In this document: piece by piece, positions 1 through 13,600 of the stretch
Position numbering within the stretch: position 1 is the first letter of the stretch
Layout: the number at the start of each line of letters is the position of its first letter
Assembly: GCA_002914845.1 (NCBI GenBank)
Contig: JXTC01000721.1
Coordinates: 1-64,000 of the forward strand
DNA: 64,000 nucleotides
Direction of reading: 5' to 3'
Source of the DNA: Trema orientale
Taxonomy: Eukaryota > Streptophyta > Magnoliopsida > Rosales > Cannabaceae
Position numbers and translations under genes: made by a program
Notes under the pieces: model-generated
Databases searched by the model: none
Told to the model about the DNA's origin: nothing
Seen by the model: the letters and a program-made list of their open reading frames with translations, nothing else

Positions 1-114
1 TCTTGGGATCTCCAGTCAACTAGGTTGGGTATCCACTGTATCAACCTATTCTTTCATGGGCTTTAGTCCCATTCCCCTCGATGACTTTTCAACTAACTCT
101 CTATTTAATATTAT

Positions 115-1290
115 ATACATAATAGTAAATATACCAATATATATTGGTAAATATACCATTGTATGATAGTGGTAAATGAGTAATTTACTAGGATTACAAT
201 AGTGAATATACCATTATATGTTGGTTGTTATAAGTGAGTGATATTTGTTTACGAGGCCATGGTAAATAAGTGATGTACCACTTTATATAATGGTAAATAA
301 ATAATTTATCAGGAGTATAATGGTAAATATGCCATTATAAATAAGTGATAATTATTTTTAAGTCATGATAAATAAATGATATACCACATGACAATAGTGG
401 AAAATAAGTAATTTACAAAGGGCATAATGGTAAATATGTTATTGTATATAAATGATAAATTTTTTTTGAGTCCATGGTAAATAAATAATATACCACATCA
501 TAATAGTGGTAAATAAGTAATTTACTAAAGGTATGATGGTAAATATATCACTGTAAATAAGTAATAAATTTTTTGAGTCATGGTAAATAAATGATATTCT
601 ACATGATAATATTGGTAAAGAAATAATATATCATCTCATAATAGTGGTAAATAAAAAATTAACCATGGATATAATGGTAAATATACTACTATATATAAGT
701 GATAAATTTTTTTAAGTTATGGTAAATGAATGATATACTAGTCATAATAGTAGTAAATAAGTAATTTACCAAGGGTATAATGGTAAATATACTACTGTAT
801 AAATGAAATTTTTTTAAGTCGTGATAAATAAATAATATACTTATTTACCAAGGGTATAATTATAAATATACTACTGTATAAGTGATAAATTTTTTTGAGT
901 CATAATAAATAAATAATATACTACCTCATAATAGTAGTAAATAAGTAATTTACTAGGAGTATAATAGCAAATATGCCACTGTATATAAGTGATAAATTTT
1001 CTTCAGTCATAGTAAATGAATAATATACTAGTTTATAATAGTAGTGAATAAGTAATTTATAAAGAATATAATGGTAAATATGCTACTGTATATAAACGAG
1101 AAATTCTTTTGAGTCATGGTAAATAAATAATATACCATCTCATAATAATGATAAATAAGTAATTTAATAAGGTATAATAGTAAATATGCTACTGTATATA
1201 AGTGATAAATTTTTTTAAGTCAAGGTAAATAAATTATACGTTACTACTAGTTTATAATAATAGTAAATAAAAAGTATAATGGTAAATTCA
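115..1290. repeat. AT-rich minisatellite, unit about 107 bp
   Basis: The stretch is built from about nine diverged copies of one unit. The landmark GATAAATTTTTTT followed by GAGTCATGGTAAATAAAT recurs near 238, 347, 454, 563, 701, 805, 884, 991, 1098 and 1204. Most steps are 104-109 bp; there is one longer step (138) and one shorter (79), which look like internal insertion and deletion. Inside each unit the short word GGTAAATA is itself repeated, so the unit probably grew from a smaller repeat. No open reading frame is present. It could be a local tandem expansion or an edge of a satellite array that continues left of the window. Confidence 0.85.
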
Positions 1291-1299
1291 AATCATTAC

Positions 1300-3174
1300 T
1301 ATTAAAAAAAGAATATATTTATTAATAGAATAAAAAATAAATATCTATTAAATCATATCTTAAAAAACGAGGTATTTATGTTCAATCCCTTTTCTTCTTT
1401 AATAAGTAAATTAGGAAATCCGATCGCAGATAGGTATTTACCTGATTATATCAACTGTTCTAGAAGATATATCACACGTTTTCTATTTTAAGAGAATAGA
1501 TCAAACGTTCTAATCGGACACATGACAGCTAAATTATAATTGACAAGTTCTTGCATAAACAATTACCACCTCCGCGATGTAAAACATTTCTTTTTTCTAC
1601 ATTTTTTTTCTCCATTGTAGTCTTAAATTTATTCTCCATAAGAATATTCAAATTTATGTTCTTGAACAAGTACCATGCAAAAACATAGGTAGACTTTGGA
1701 GATAAAATCTCACAATCAATTATATTAATGTACCAATCAACAAATCCATGTAAATTTCTATCAATTATATCCTTTCATGTGCTCCGGATGTAGTTGATGT
1801 GTCTATTATGAGAATTATATTTATATATAGCATACCATTGACTTTTATTTGCTTATATCCCAATGGACAAACTAACAGAACCAAACACTATTCAATTATT
1901 TGTGAGTGAATGTGAGGTGACTTGGTGTGAAAAAAAATTAAATAAAAATACAATGTAAGTTAATTGGACATCAATCAATAGTTTGATTCACCACCTCATA
2001 TTATGGTGCGATAATTAATATTAATTGTCACCACTGGTTACAACACCATACAAAAATACATGGTGAATTCAATAAGAAGCACCACCTATTAGGAGGGTTC
2101 ATTGGTTATGCATTCACAAACTTTTCAGCTATGTTTCATTCAATCCGCTCAAAAATCAGTTTTTCTATGTTCCATCCAATCAATACATATTAACAAAAAA
2201 TAACCGATCTAATGACTAATCTAATATGTATGTAATCCTACAAATTGAATGGCTTATATTGATCATTTAGGTGCAAAAATGGTTGACCATTTTGACTATT
2301 TTTCTACTACTGTGGTACTATTCATTCTTTTTTTAACACAAATGAAAAAAAAAAAGGTTTACAAAATAAAAACTATCTTTTTTTGAGTAAAAAAAAACTA
2401 AAATTAAGTAAACTAATTTTTTTAAAAGAAATATTAACTAAACTAATTAACAAAACCAGATTAACCAAACTAAATAAAATTTCTATTTATTTTGAAATCC
2501 AAGCATTTTTTTTTTAGTAAAAAAGTTGAAATATGTTTGGATCAATTCTTTAATCGGTCTAATTTACACTAAATCGTTTATTTACACTTTGCGAATGGTA
2601 TTGAATCGGTCTAATCGATTAAATAAGTTATAGACACTCTGATTATCCCGTCTCAAGTTCAATGAACAATGGAGATGGCTTTAATGCGTGAAAATTTGAT
2701 ATTTTTTCATATAATATATAGTTTCACACATCAATTAGCGAAATAGTATTTCTTGACAGTCATATATCTTAGTGATAACAACAATTTCTTCAACAGTGGG
2801 ATCCAAACCATTTACAAGTTGAACGAAAAATAGTAATAATATTAATTTTTTTCAAAAGTTAGATTTACCTTTCATTAATTCATACTTAAATGTGCTACAA
2901 ATATTTTTTTTAGTATGTACGGGTTCTCGGATCAGGATAATATAATTCAATGAAATATCCTTCGCTTTTAACCCAAAGTCACCACTCGTGAAACATGAAA
3001 CAATAAACATAACCCGCTAATTCCAATCCATTTCACTTTTTTTTTTTTTTCCTTTTCTGTTCGTTTCCCAATTTTAAAAAAAAAAAAAGGAAAAGAGGAA
3101 AAAAGAAAAAAGGAAAAGAGGAAAAAAGAAAAAAGAAAAAGAAAGTAAAATTACAGAAAAGTACAAATTCCCTC
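1300..3174. other. Gene-free AT-rich stretch
   Basis: No supported gene is visible. Bases 2090-2645 begin with a GGTTCATTGGTTATG-like end and contain GATCTAATC/CGGTCTAAT words. These resemble the hAT-type element at 16.7-17.8 kb and may be an older relative. Bases 3030-3150 are a poly-T tract followed by A/G-rich low-complexity sequence, immediately upstream of the DUF810 gene. Confidence 0.5.
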
Positions 3175-3362
3175 CCGTTACCAGACCTCTCTCTGTCGTG
3201 TCTCTCTCTACTACATTATTTTTTCAATTTTAATACTCATGTATGTATGGTATAATATATTAGTAAATACGCTATATCTATATGTATATAACTAGTCCAT
3301 CATCTGACTAACCTCTTTTCTCTCTCTGTCCTCCATTTTCTCTTCTCTCTCTCTCTCTAACA
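3175..3362 (+). promoter_or_regulatory. 5' leader/promoter-proximal region with CT tract
   Basis: This segment lies directly before the DUF810 start codon. It contains a TATA-like stretch near 3270-3290 and then a pyrimidine-rich leader that ends in a (CT)n run at 3345-3358, two bases before the CAATGG start context. CT microsatellites in 5' leaders are common in plants. The same arrangement is seen before the SWIM-RING and GATA genes in this window. Confidence 0.4.
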
Positions 3363-6300
3363 ATGGCTCATCTGTTCAGAGACCTGTCACTGGGCCATTC
3401 CAAGAGAGAGAGTGCAGCAGCAGCCGCCACCTCGGAGCCCAGCAAGCCCACCATCACCACTACCACCATGCCCGCCGCCGATCTCCCCTCCCCACTGGGC
3501 CAACTCTCCGACTCGGCCCAACTCACCGATTCCGACCTCCGACTCACCGCCTACGAGATCTTCGTCGCGGCTTGCCGTACATCCTCCGGCAAGCCTCTTA
3601 CCTTCGTCCCTTCATCCAATTCCGACTCGCCCACTAATCACAGCCACTCGCCGAGCTCCCCTGCTCTTCAGCGCTCCCTCACGTCGGCGGCGGCTAGCAA
3701 GGTCAAGAAGGCATTCGGCCTCAAATCGCCGGGCTCCGCCTCCAAGAAGAGTCCCGGGTCGGGTTCGGGTTCTGGGTCGGGTTCGGGTTTGGGGAAGTCG
3801 AAGAAGGCATTGACGGTGGGTGAGCTTATGAGGATCCAAATGAAGGTTTCTGAGGCTATGGATTCTAGAGTCAGGAGGGCTCTGCTGAGGATTGCGGCTG
3901 GGCAGGTCTTTTTTTTTTTTGTGGTTTTTCTCGTTTGGGTTCTTTCTGCTTTTTTTTGTTCATGCATGTTGATCTGAGATTCAGGCTGGTTTTGGGGGTT
4001 TTCTCTTTGCTTTTGGTGCTTGTAATGTAGTTCGGGTTTCTATATTTGGGTTTTAAAGATGTGAAAATGATAGGATGGAGCTGATCAAATTTGCGTTGCT
4101 TGGTTCAGTTCCGTCAGTTTGGTTGACCATGTGTCGGTGCTTTAAGGTTTGGGAGCTCTAGTCGTTCTCAGCTATGTTTTAATTACTAAACCGGGTTCGA
4201 TCTGATACTTTTAATGTCGAATTTCTAATGCATATACAAAAACTAGATTGAACTTGAAGACTTCTGGTATTACTCCAGATTTCTGGGATTTTATCCTATT
4301 ATCTCTGACCAGTTTTGTCGTGTTATTTCTCTTAACGCTGAGATGGAGGGATGGCTGTCACTAATTCTTTTATCGTATTTGTAAAGCGTTGCAAGTAATT
4401 TGAAGTATTTATAGGCAGTCAAGTGTGTTTGTTTCCTTTAAGTGTGAATGGGAGGTATATATCGGAGTTATCATTTATTGTCTCTCATATTCTTGTGTGC
4501 ATTACAGGTTGGAAGGAGAATTGAATCAGTGGTAGTCCCACTAGAGCTTTTACAGCAACTCAAGCTCTCAGATTTTACTGACTCACAAGAATATGACGCA
4601 TGGCAAAAACGAACCCTGAAAGTTCTTGAGGCTGGCCTCCTTTTGCATCCTCGCTTGCCACTAGACAGGGCACAGAATGCTGCACAGCGAGTACGACAGA
4701 TTATTCGTGGGGCATTAGACAGACCAATTGAAACTGGGAGGAATAATGAATCTTTGCAAGTTCTTCGGAGTGCTGTTATGACTCTTGCTTCCAGATCAAT
4801 TGATGGATCTCTCACTGAGTCTTGCCACTGGGCAGATGGGTTTCCGCTGAATCTCCGGCTCTATGAAATGCTTCTAGAGGCCTGCTTTGACGTTAATGAT
4901 GAAACATCCATACTTGACGAAGTTGATGAGCTAATGGAACATATTAAGAAGACCTGGGGAATCCTTGGAATTAACCAAGTTTTCCATAATATTTGCTTTA
5001 CATGGGTTTTGTTTCACCGTTTTGTTGCAACTGGCCAAGTTGAAATGGACCTGATATATGCAGCGGATAGTCAACTGGAAGAGGTTGCAAAAGATGCAAA
5101 GACAACAAAGGATCCGGAGTACTCTGAGGTTTTGAGTTCTACATTGACTTCAATAATGGGTTGGGCAGAGAAGAGGCTTCTTGCATATCATGAGACTTTT
5201 GATAGTGGCAACATTGAAACCATGCAAGGCATCGTTTCTTTGGGGGTTGCTGCAGCTAAGATTTTAGTTGAAGATATATCTAACGAGTATCGAAGAAGGA
5301 GGAAGAGCGAAGTGAATGTGGCTCGAGACAGGATTGACACTTACATCAGATCGTCATTACGAACTGCTTTTGCTCAGGCAAGTCCTTACTATCCTTCGTT
5401 GTCCCTCTTTAGCATGAGGGTGAGAATCCAGTAAATTTGAGATTGATCTTTTTCATGGCAGAAGTGCATACATTTGGAAACCATGATCTTAACTTTCTCT
5501 AGGAAAGACGTGAATTGTGTATGATATGGGAGTTAAAGGGATGTTATGCACATTGGTCAAATGTACTGCTACTCCACGCTTTTGAAAATTTAATGCTTAT
5601 CCCATTAACAGGCCTGAAGTTAAGAGGAATTAAAAATTGCTATTCTTATAGTGATATATATATATATATTTATATATATATATGACGTTATGAGTAATGA
5701 TAGGGACACCAAAATCTTGCACCGAAAACTTACACCAGATGATGTGGCATGCATTTCAATCACTTTTTCTTTTAAAGTGGGACTACATCATTTAAAGTTA
5801 TGTGGTTAGAAATGATGCCATATGACTGGTGTAAGTTTTTGGTGTCCCAATCTTTACTCATGACATTGTAGTGTCCATTTTACTATTCTATTTTTTCTTT
5901 GGTGTGAAATTTACACTGGCTTAACTATATTTTCTGGAATTGATTATGGCATGTCAGTTCCTTATCAATGTCCAGTAATGTTGTCAAGCATGTTCTTGTA
6001 TGTTTGACGTATCTATCTGACATACAATACTAGCAATTAAATTGACAGAGCTACTGGAATTAGCCTGCTATCCCTTTCTTTAAGCTGAGTGTATGACTTG
6101 TGCGCTGGAACTTAACCAAGATTCACCTGTAGATTGAATTTTGTTTTCTCGGCTGAAATTTGCTGCGACTAATGTGTAGGTGGGCATGCATATAGATCAG
6201 ATTTTATCGAATACTGTTCTAACAATTCTGTACTTGTATATTCTCAGTAAATTCCAAAGGCTAGTTAGGTTTCATACATAAATGAGTTTTAATTTGTTGT

Positions 6301-8467
6301 GATACAGAGAATGGAGCAGGCAGACTCAAGCAGGAGAGCATCCAAAAATCAGCCAAATCCTCTTCCTGTCCTTGCCATCCTTGCAAAGGATGTTGGTGAG
6401 CTAGCTGTGAAGGAGAAGCGAATGTTTAGTCCAATTCTGAAGAGATGGCATCCTTTTGCAGCAGGTGTGGCTGTTGCCACCCTTCATGTTTGCTATGGGA
6501 ATGAGATAAAACAATTCATATCAGGTATAACAGAATTGACACCAGATGCTGTGCAAGTATTGAGAGCTGCAGATAAGCTAGAGAAAGATCTTGTACAGAT
6601 TGCAGTTGAAGATTCAGTAGAATGTGATGATGGCGGGAAGGCAATAATTCGTGAGATGCCTCCTTTTGAAGCTGAAGCTGCAATTGCCAATTTGGTAAAA
6701 ATGTGGATCAAGACAAGAGTGGACAGACTGAAAGAATGGGTTGACAGAAATCTGCAGCAAGAGGTATGAAATAATTTTTTAGTTCATATTTCAATTTTGC
6801 TTTTAACTTGTTCGTGTAATATCTGGGCGAAAAGCCAAACTAGTTAAGAAAGCCTCAGAATGATAATTAAGATGAGTCTAATGCCATATATCCCCTGACC
6901 TTTGATGTCTTTGCAATGTCCTATCAATCATTTCCATAAACACATGTAATTCTAGGAATAAGAGTTATCATTACGACAGAAAGATTTAAGGCAAAGTTTG
7001 AGTACAATATTCACTCTTGTATGTATATATATTTTCCTAAATCTATGCATACATATGTTTCTTAAGAATGCACCAACTCCTTTTCTGTTTCTTTTCCAGT
7101 AAAGTTTTGTTTATTATGCATGTCATGTTTGTAATTGAATATAAATTTGATTGGTAACTACAAGTTTTATTGGATGCATCTACCAGCCAGTTAATTGCAT
7201 GTCCTTTGGGGCAATTTCTCATTTTCTTGAACTAAGCGTAATGATATCAATGTTATAGGTGTGGAATCCGCAAGAAAATGAAGGATATGCTCCCTCAGCT
7301 GTGGAAGTTTTGCGAATCTTTGATGAAACTTTGGAAGCATATTTTCGGCTTCCGATACCTATGCATCCTGCATTACTTCCCGACTTGATTGCTGGCCTTG
7401 ATAGATGCCTTCAATATTACATAACCAAAGCAAAATCTGGCTGTGGTATAGACTTATGAAACTCTCATCCTATCTGTAGACAACTTAAGGTTTTTACTTG
7501 GTTTGATAATCATTATCTTCTTCTGATTGCAGGATCAAGAAATACATTTGTTCCCACTATGCCAGCATTGACCAGATGTAGTATAGGATCAAAGTTCCAA
7601 GGCTTTGGCAAGAAGAAAGAAAAATCACCAAATCCTCCAAGGAGAAACTCTCAGGTTGCAACATTGAATGGAGATAACTCCTTTGGAGTACCACAGCTTT
7701 GTGTTCGTATAAACACTTTACAACGAATCAGGAGTGAGATAGAAGTTGTGGAGAAGAGGGTAATTACCCATCTGAGAAATTCTGAGTCTGCTCAAGTTGA
7801 AGACTTTTCTAATGGCTTGGAAAAGAAATTTGAACTCTCACCTGCGGCTTGTGTGGAGGGAATTCAGCAACTTTGCGAGGCAGTGGCTTACAAGATTGTT
7901 TTCCATGATCTAAGTAATGTTTTGTGGGATGGTTTGTATGTTGGGGAAGCATCGTCCTCCAGGATTGACCCTTTTCTTCAGGAGCTGGAAAAGAATTTGC
8001 TGATTATCTCAAACACTGTACATGAAAGAGTTCGTACAAGGATTATTACTGACATAATGAGAGCTTCCTTAGATGGATTTTTATTAGTTTTGCTTGCCGG
8101 AGGTCCATCTCGTGCATTCTCCAGGCAGGATTCTCAGATAATAGAGGATGATTACAAATCCCTTAAAGATCTATTCTGGGCAAATGGAGATGGCTTGCCT
8201 TCGGAGTTAATTGATAAGTTCTCAACTACAGTGAGAGGTGTGCTCCCCCTTTTCAGAACTGACACAGAGAGCCTCATTGAGAGGTTCAGACGTGTGACAC
8301 TAGAGACATATGGCTCCTCTGCCAGGTCCAAACTCCCATTACCTCCAACTTCGGGGCAATGGAACCCAACTGAGCCAAACACACTCCTGCGTGTTCTGTG
8401 CTACCGGAATGATGATGCAGCTTCCAAGTTTCTTAAGAAGACTTACAATTTACCGAAGAAACTGTAA
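3363..8467 (+). CDS. DUF810/MUN-domain protein (PATROL1-like family)
   Basis: There are five coding exons: 3363-3905, 4508-5377, 6308-6763, 7259-7445 and 7533-8467. They join in frame to 996 residues. The start MAHLFRDLSLGHSKR is typical of one plant DUF810 subgroup. Residues 1-150 are low complexity, with a Ser-Gly run at about 132-143; the rest is helical. Exon 3 carries the conserved stretch around HPFAAGVAVATLHVCYGNE and exon 4 the LPIPMHP motif. The family contains a Munc13-like MUN region. Arabidopsis PATROL1, a relative, is known to promote delivery of the plasma-membrane proton pump in guard cells. This protein is a paralogue type, so a role in vesicle tethering or exocytosis is inferred. 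Intron 2 has a GC donor (CAG|GCAAGT) and contains a MITE. Intron 1 has a weak donor, GTCTTT. Confidence 0.93.
5690..5861. mobile_element. MITE inside DUF810 intron 2
   Basis: This is a 172-bp element with long terminal inverted repeats. The left end reads ATGAGTAATGATAGGGACACC; the right end, reverse-complemented, reads ATGAGTAAAGATTGGGACACC. Similarity continues inward through ACTTACACCAG. The flanking bases are GACGTT on the left and GACATT on the right, a target duplication with one mismatch. A (TA)n tract lies just upstream. It has no coding capacity. The superfamily is uncertain, perhaps Mutator-like from the duplication. It sits in the intron that uses a GC donor, well away from both splice sites. 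Confidence 0.75.
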
Positions 8468-10639
8468 GCCATATCGAGGCATGGCATACGACAAAGCAAG
8501 GCATGCCGTTCTTGCACAGTTTACTCGGTTTGACATTCTTGCATTTCTGCTTGTATTTAGTGAGATTGCTCTTGTGATATATACTTTTATACATTGGTGA
8601 GAGGAAGGAGGTGGGGTTGCCTTTGAAAGTAGCACTGTTGAATGGTGTGGTTGGAGATATCTTGGTCGACCGGCCGTAGGGGAGTTTGAACTTTGAAGAG
8701 ACTTCGAAGGCTTCGCGTGAAACAAGATAGGTGGTTGGATATTCTTTATCATTCGTTTTCTTTTTTATTTTTTTATTTTTAACTATTATGATATCTCTCC
8801 TGGTCTCCAATGTCTGTTATTTTGTTTTATTATTCCTTAGAAGGTTCTTTGTTGTCTATTTTGTTTGGATCTCTTTGAAGTCCGTAGTCTTGTTGCTAGG
8901 TATAAGGTATATAGGATAATTCTATTTATTCTGGTATTGCTTTCTATCTATTAGCATGTAATATACATCATATTCATACGGCGGTCTGTTTGTTTATTGC
9001 AGTTGAGGCTTCAGAATACACATCTTTCTCTATTAAGATACCAAAAAAAAAAAAAAAAAAAATTTTGTTTCCTGAACTTTTACTGATTTGGAACTTTGGT
9101 CCCTAAAATAAAAGGTTGTGTCAATTTTATCCTCTGCTTTAAACAAATGAGCCAAGCACTTGATAAATAAAGAATTTTGACTTAATTTATATTAATGCAA
9201 ATGATTGTCTAGACTTAACAAAATCGATACAGAGATGGTTGTCTTTTGGACTGTTGCCGCTTATTCTTTTTAAATTCAGACTATGTCTTTTTCAGAAAAT
9301 TAACTCCTTGCTTCCCTTGAACTGAAAACTAGATATCTCCTCCTGAAAAAGAAATAGTAACTTGCTAATTTGAATTGTGAATAATATTCGAAATGACTTA
9401 TTCTCATGTAGTGCATGACGACGTATTATGATTGTAATAGATAATTGATCAAATCATATAAAATTATAAGTTTGTAATACGCGACAAAAGAATCTCAAAA
9501 AGTTTTGCTATGCATTTAAAATTTAAATTATCACATAATAGAGCAAAACATTTGACATCTAAACACTATATGGCAAAAATAACTGGTCTAATTCTAATGT
9601 GGGAAAAAAAATTATTTTGCTGAGTAATTTTTTTTTTTTTTTAAGATAGATTTGTTCCACCAAAAAAATAAATGATCAAATGCTATTACGAGGCAAGTTT
9701 CTATGGGCGTATAATCTTTATACCAAAATATTCTTTTCCCTTATTGAAATTGCTATCTACTTAAAAAGATTATGTTTGGGGTACCAACTAATGTACCAAA
9801 TTTTTAATACATACATATGTAGCATATATTTTATCATCATTCAATTGATGATAATATTTGATCTATTTGTAATAAGTTTTAATAGACCAATTGAATTGTA
9901 ACAACTCGTATGCCACATGTGTTAGTATAAAAATTTTGGTATAATAATTAGGACCTCTAATACTATCCGTTTGCCACAAATCTAGTGGATTAGATTTACT
10001 AGATTAGATTTGTAGGTCAAATTCTTTTAAATGATGAAAATAGCAAACTCTTGCTTTTCAACTACTAATTATGAAAAAAGTAGTAAAGCAGCAAGATTTA
10101 TCCAATCTTGCTCTTTACGATTGTTAATGCAATACCTTATGCAACACTCAAACATTAACAATGCTTTATATTAATGTTTTCCCTATTTTAAGGAACAAAA
10201 GCAACGTAACTGGAAGCACATGTCTTGCAAAGAAAAAAGAATTCATTATCTATAATGAACTTAAATAATAAATAGAACACGCCTAACATCCCAGTATATC
10301 ATAGGAAAACCAATTTTCCCCGTTAACGTCCTTTTAAATCCAACCAAGGGAAAACACAACAAAAAACCCTACTACGGCTTCCTCTTTCATCATCCAGGGC
10401 AACTTAGGCTGATATCGTGCAAAATGTACAACAGGTAAACCAACTTAAGACCCCCTGCAACAGAGAAACTAATCTTTGAGCTTTGCAAATATTCGGTTGT
10501 TGCTTAAAATGTTGGGAGGACATCTTCCATATCCTTTTATACCACGATAACTATAGGAAGAAAAACCTTCTAGATGCTGTCTGACAAATTCTGCAGCAGC
10601 TTGGGTTAAAAACGAGTTAGTTCGAAATATAGGCACCCG
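8468..10639. other. DUF810 3' region and intergenic spacer
   Basis: Bases 8468 to about 8930 are the likely 3' untranslated region of the DUF810 gene. Repeat-like sequence follows: a poly-A run at 9041-9061 leads into GGTCCCTAAAATAAAAGG, a phrase also found in the repeat debris at 17.8 kb. From 9100 to 10340 the DNA is AT-rich without a convincing gene. Bases 10340-10639 are probably the 3' untranslated region of NUP85, which is read from the other strand. Confidence 0.45.
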
Positions 10640-13600
10640 CTATTCCTCCAAGATAGCACGACCAAGATTTGTGGCAAGAGCTAGCCTAACAGAACTCAAG
10701 GCCTGCTGTGCTAAGTCCACTTCAGTGAAGTCTGGACGCAGCCTTGCCATGGATAGCTCTTGCAGTTTATTCAGTAAGAGGTTTGTCTGAGGTACACTTA
10801 ACAAAGGACGCTCCTGCCAATTAAGTAGCTTCAACTGCACCAGAGCAGATCAACCAGAAAATTTCAGCTTTAGGCCAGAAAGAAGATAAATTCAAGCATG
10901 AATAGAGACACACTGTAGTTAGTTATACATGCAAAAGATGGACAGCACAAAGTCCATGTGCATCATTTATTCAAAGCTTTAGCGACAAGATTGTTATACA
11001 ACTTGCACAAGAGGAAAAAGGAAACTTTAAATCGTGACACATTTCAGAAATTTGGACAACATTTTAGCCAAAGAGACCTCACCGAGTCATACAACAGAGG
11101 CAGCCAAAACCGCTGAGGTGTGGAAGGGTTTTTCATAAGCTGCACCAACATTTATAAAAAAAATACAGACATATTAGAAACATAATTAGCCTTACAACAA
11201 ACCACAAATGTATGTCAAGCAAGTATGATTATTTCATCTTGAGCAAGCCTAACCACTTGACCAACCCCTCAGGTTTGACCATAGACTTAATTTACACCCA
11301 TTATTGTGTTTCCTGAAAAACTTTGAACATCACAGGTGTAACAGCACTACTGCTTTCCTAACAAGACTACCATGTCATAATGATGATGAAAGCAGCACAA
11401 TCACCAATCATGAATGGTTTAAGCATATGCGTACCGATATGAGAGATTCTACAGCTTGCTTAGCAGCATCACTAGTTTTTCCAATATGAACCTGCTTGAG
11501 GGACTTTTTAAAATCCCTATACCTATAAGAAACCTAAAAGTTAGCACCAAGGGAAGAACTGGATAATATTGATGACAAATATCATTGCCTAAGAGATTGC
11601 TGAAATGAATATATTTTCTTACTTGTGCAAAAACTCGAGGCCGCCAGCAGCCTTAGTCTCAGAACCCAATAATTCAATTAAACCTTCCCATTGCTGTATT
11701 GACAAAATGATAGACAAGAATCCAGATAAGAAAATCCATTAAACAAGTTGAGTTCGACGATACGTGGAAAAAATAAATATTAAGAGCAGAAAAAGCTTAA
11801 CTAGAAAACTNTACTTGGTTTTTAGGTAATAAATGCTAATTACCTTGAAACTTTCATCAGATATTGACTTTCCAACAGAATCAAACAAATGCTGAGCAAT
11901 CCTGTTAAGACGAACTTCATCTCGCGCTTGCTGAAGCCAGAAAACTCCAGAACCTTTTCTACCATGCTTCCAATGGTTCACTCCAGCAACCTAGAAGATT
12001 GAAAAACTTTGAAGTGCTTGCATTTTACAGTAAAGTAAATTTTACACTGCAAACTTGTAACCCTTTTCAATTATGCTCCCATCTAATGTGTACGTGTGCA
12101 AGTGCAAGTGCATGCACAAGTGTGCTTTTTTCCCCTTTTCCCCATTGCAACTGTACAAAAATTTGCACAATTTCTCCAAGTTTTGAGTACCTAAATTCTG
12201 CTTTTAGCATTTGGCATATTACACAAAAGTCGAATAATGTATCTAAAAACGAGAGATAGAATCCCTTTCAAGTATGAAATACCTTCATAATGTTTGAACT
12301 AACATTATCAAGATCATATAAACGGCAGATCTCTATATTCTGCAGGAAATGCAACAATGGTTTGTTTAGCAGCCACAAATACAAAATAACCAAATATGAT
12401 CCAGAAAAATAAATGAGTAAAGAAAAAAAAATATAACCCTGGGACAAAGATTAGAGTCAAGCACCTTAAGCAGCAGTTCGTTATTTTGAACAGGTTGCTT
12501 ATACAACAAAAGCTCTAACAGCCCCATTCCCTGCTTCATGCATGAAATCAGATATATGGGAGCAATCTGTACGCATGAAAGCACACAACCATATAAGGAC
12601 TACTGAGCACTTAATATATTATCGTTGTGTATTAGAAGTTAAAATGTCAACAGCAAAAGAGAACACCTGAAAGCTGAAACAATTAAAAATTATACCAGTC
12701 ATCAGCATTAGCACTTTATAGGCCAAAACTTAAAGTTCTGCAATAAGCAAGGCTAGATTCATCTTTGCAAGTTTAATTTGACAGGCAGTAGACAAGATAA
12801 GCTAACAGGAAACATCATTAGCAGATCACCACAGATCAAAGAAGGGAAAAGAAAAGGTTCCTCGAATGGTTTCATCTAAGTTACAAAATTACTCAAAAAG
12901 AATTATATTAATACAAAATGCACAAAATTCCCGTAATAGTGATAGCCTAGTTGTCACTTGTCACTAGAAGTTAGTTAGTTAAAATTGATTAAACTTGACC
13001 CTAATGCCCAATTATGCTTAGTGACTGCAATTTTCGTTAAATAAACATTTATCTAAAAAACTCTCTATTTTATAGAAACATAAATGTTATTTATCAAGTC
13101 CATCTTAATAAAAGAATTCTCATAAAACCAAATCTATAATGAGCAGTTTATTATGATAATTGACACCTAGCAAATTGATCACCAATAAATCACATTTAAC
13201 TATTTCACACTCACTTGCCAAGTCAATACATGCGAAGACAAAACTTGAGCATATACAAGCCGATGCAGTTCTGCTATACTAATTTCCCCCAAGGTATATC
13301 GCTCTTCATGTAGAAGAACTTCTGCTTGATCACTCCCAGCAGTCAACAACTCGATAGCATGGGCAACCATCCTATTAATAACGAATCAAGATTGCTTCAA
13401 TAAACATAAAAAAAAAAAAAATTAAAAAATCAAAAAGAAGCAAATGCACATTTATGTTTACCTACGAAGCTATGACGAGGAAACAAACATGAATAAACAA
13501 ATTTACAAAGAAATGGAGAAAAAGAAGCACTCTCACCAAGGGCCAAATTCTCTTGAGCATTCTACCAAGACAACCTATATCATTTCAAAAATCAAATCAA

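Noticed and set aside
115-1290. CRISPR-like array
   Set aside because: Repeats are imperfect, AT-rich and contiguous without unique spacers, and this is plant nuclear DNA.
3412-3967. Alternative-frame open frames over DUF810 exon 1
   Set aside because: Proline/arginine-rich shadows of the Ser/Gly-rich real frame.
4190-4205. GGGTTCGATCTGA as a tRNA T-loop
   Set aside because: No matching acceptor or anticodon stem nearby; it lies in a DUF810 intron.
8310-8600. Hydrophobic frame at the end of the DUF810 gene
   Set aside because: Overlaps the true C-terminus in another frame and extends into the 3' untranslated region.
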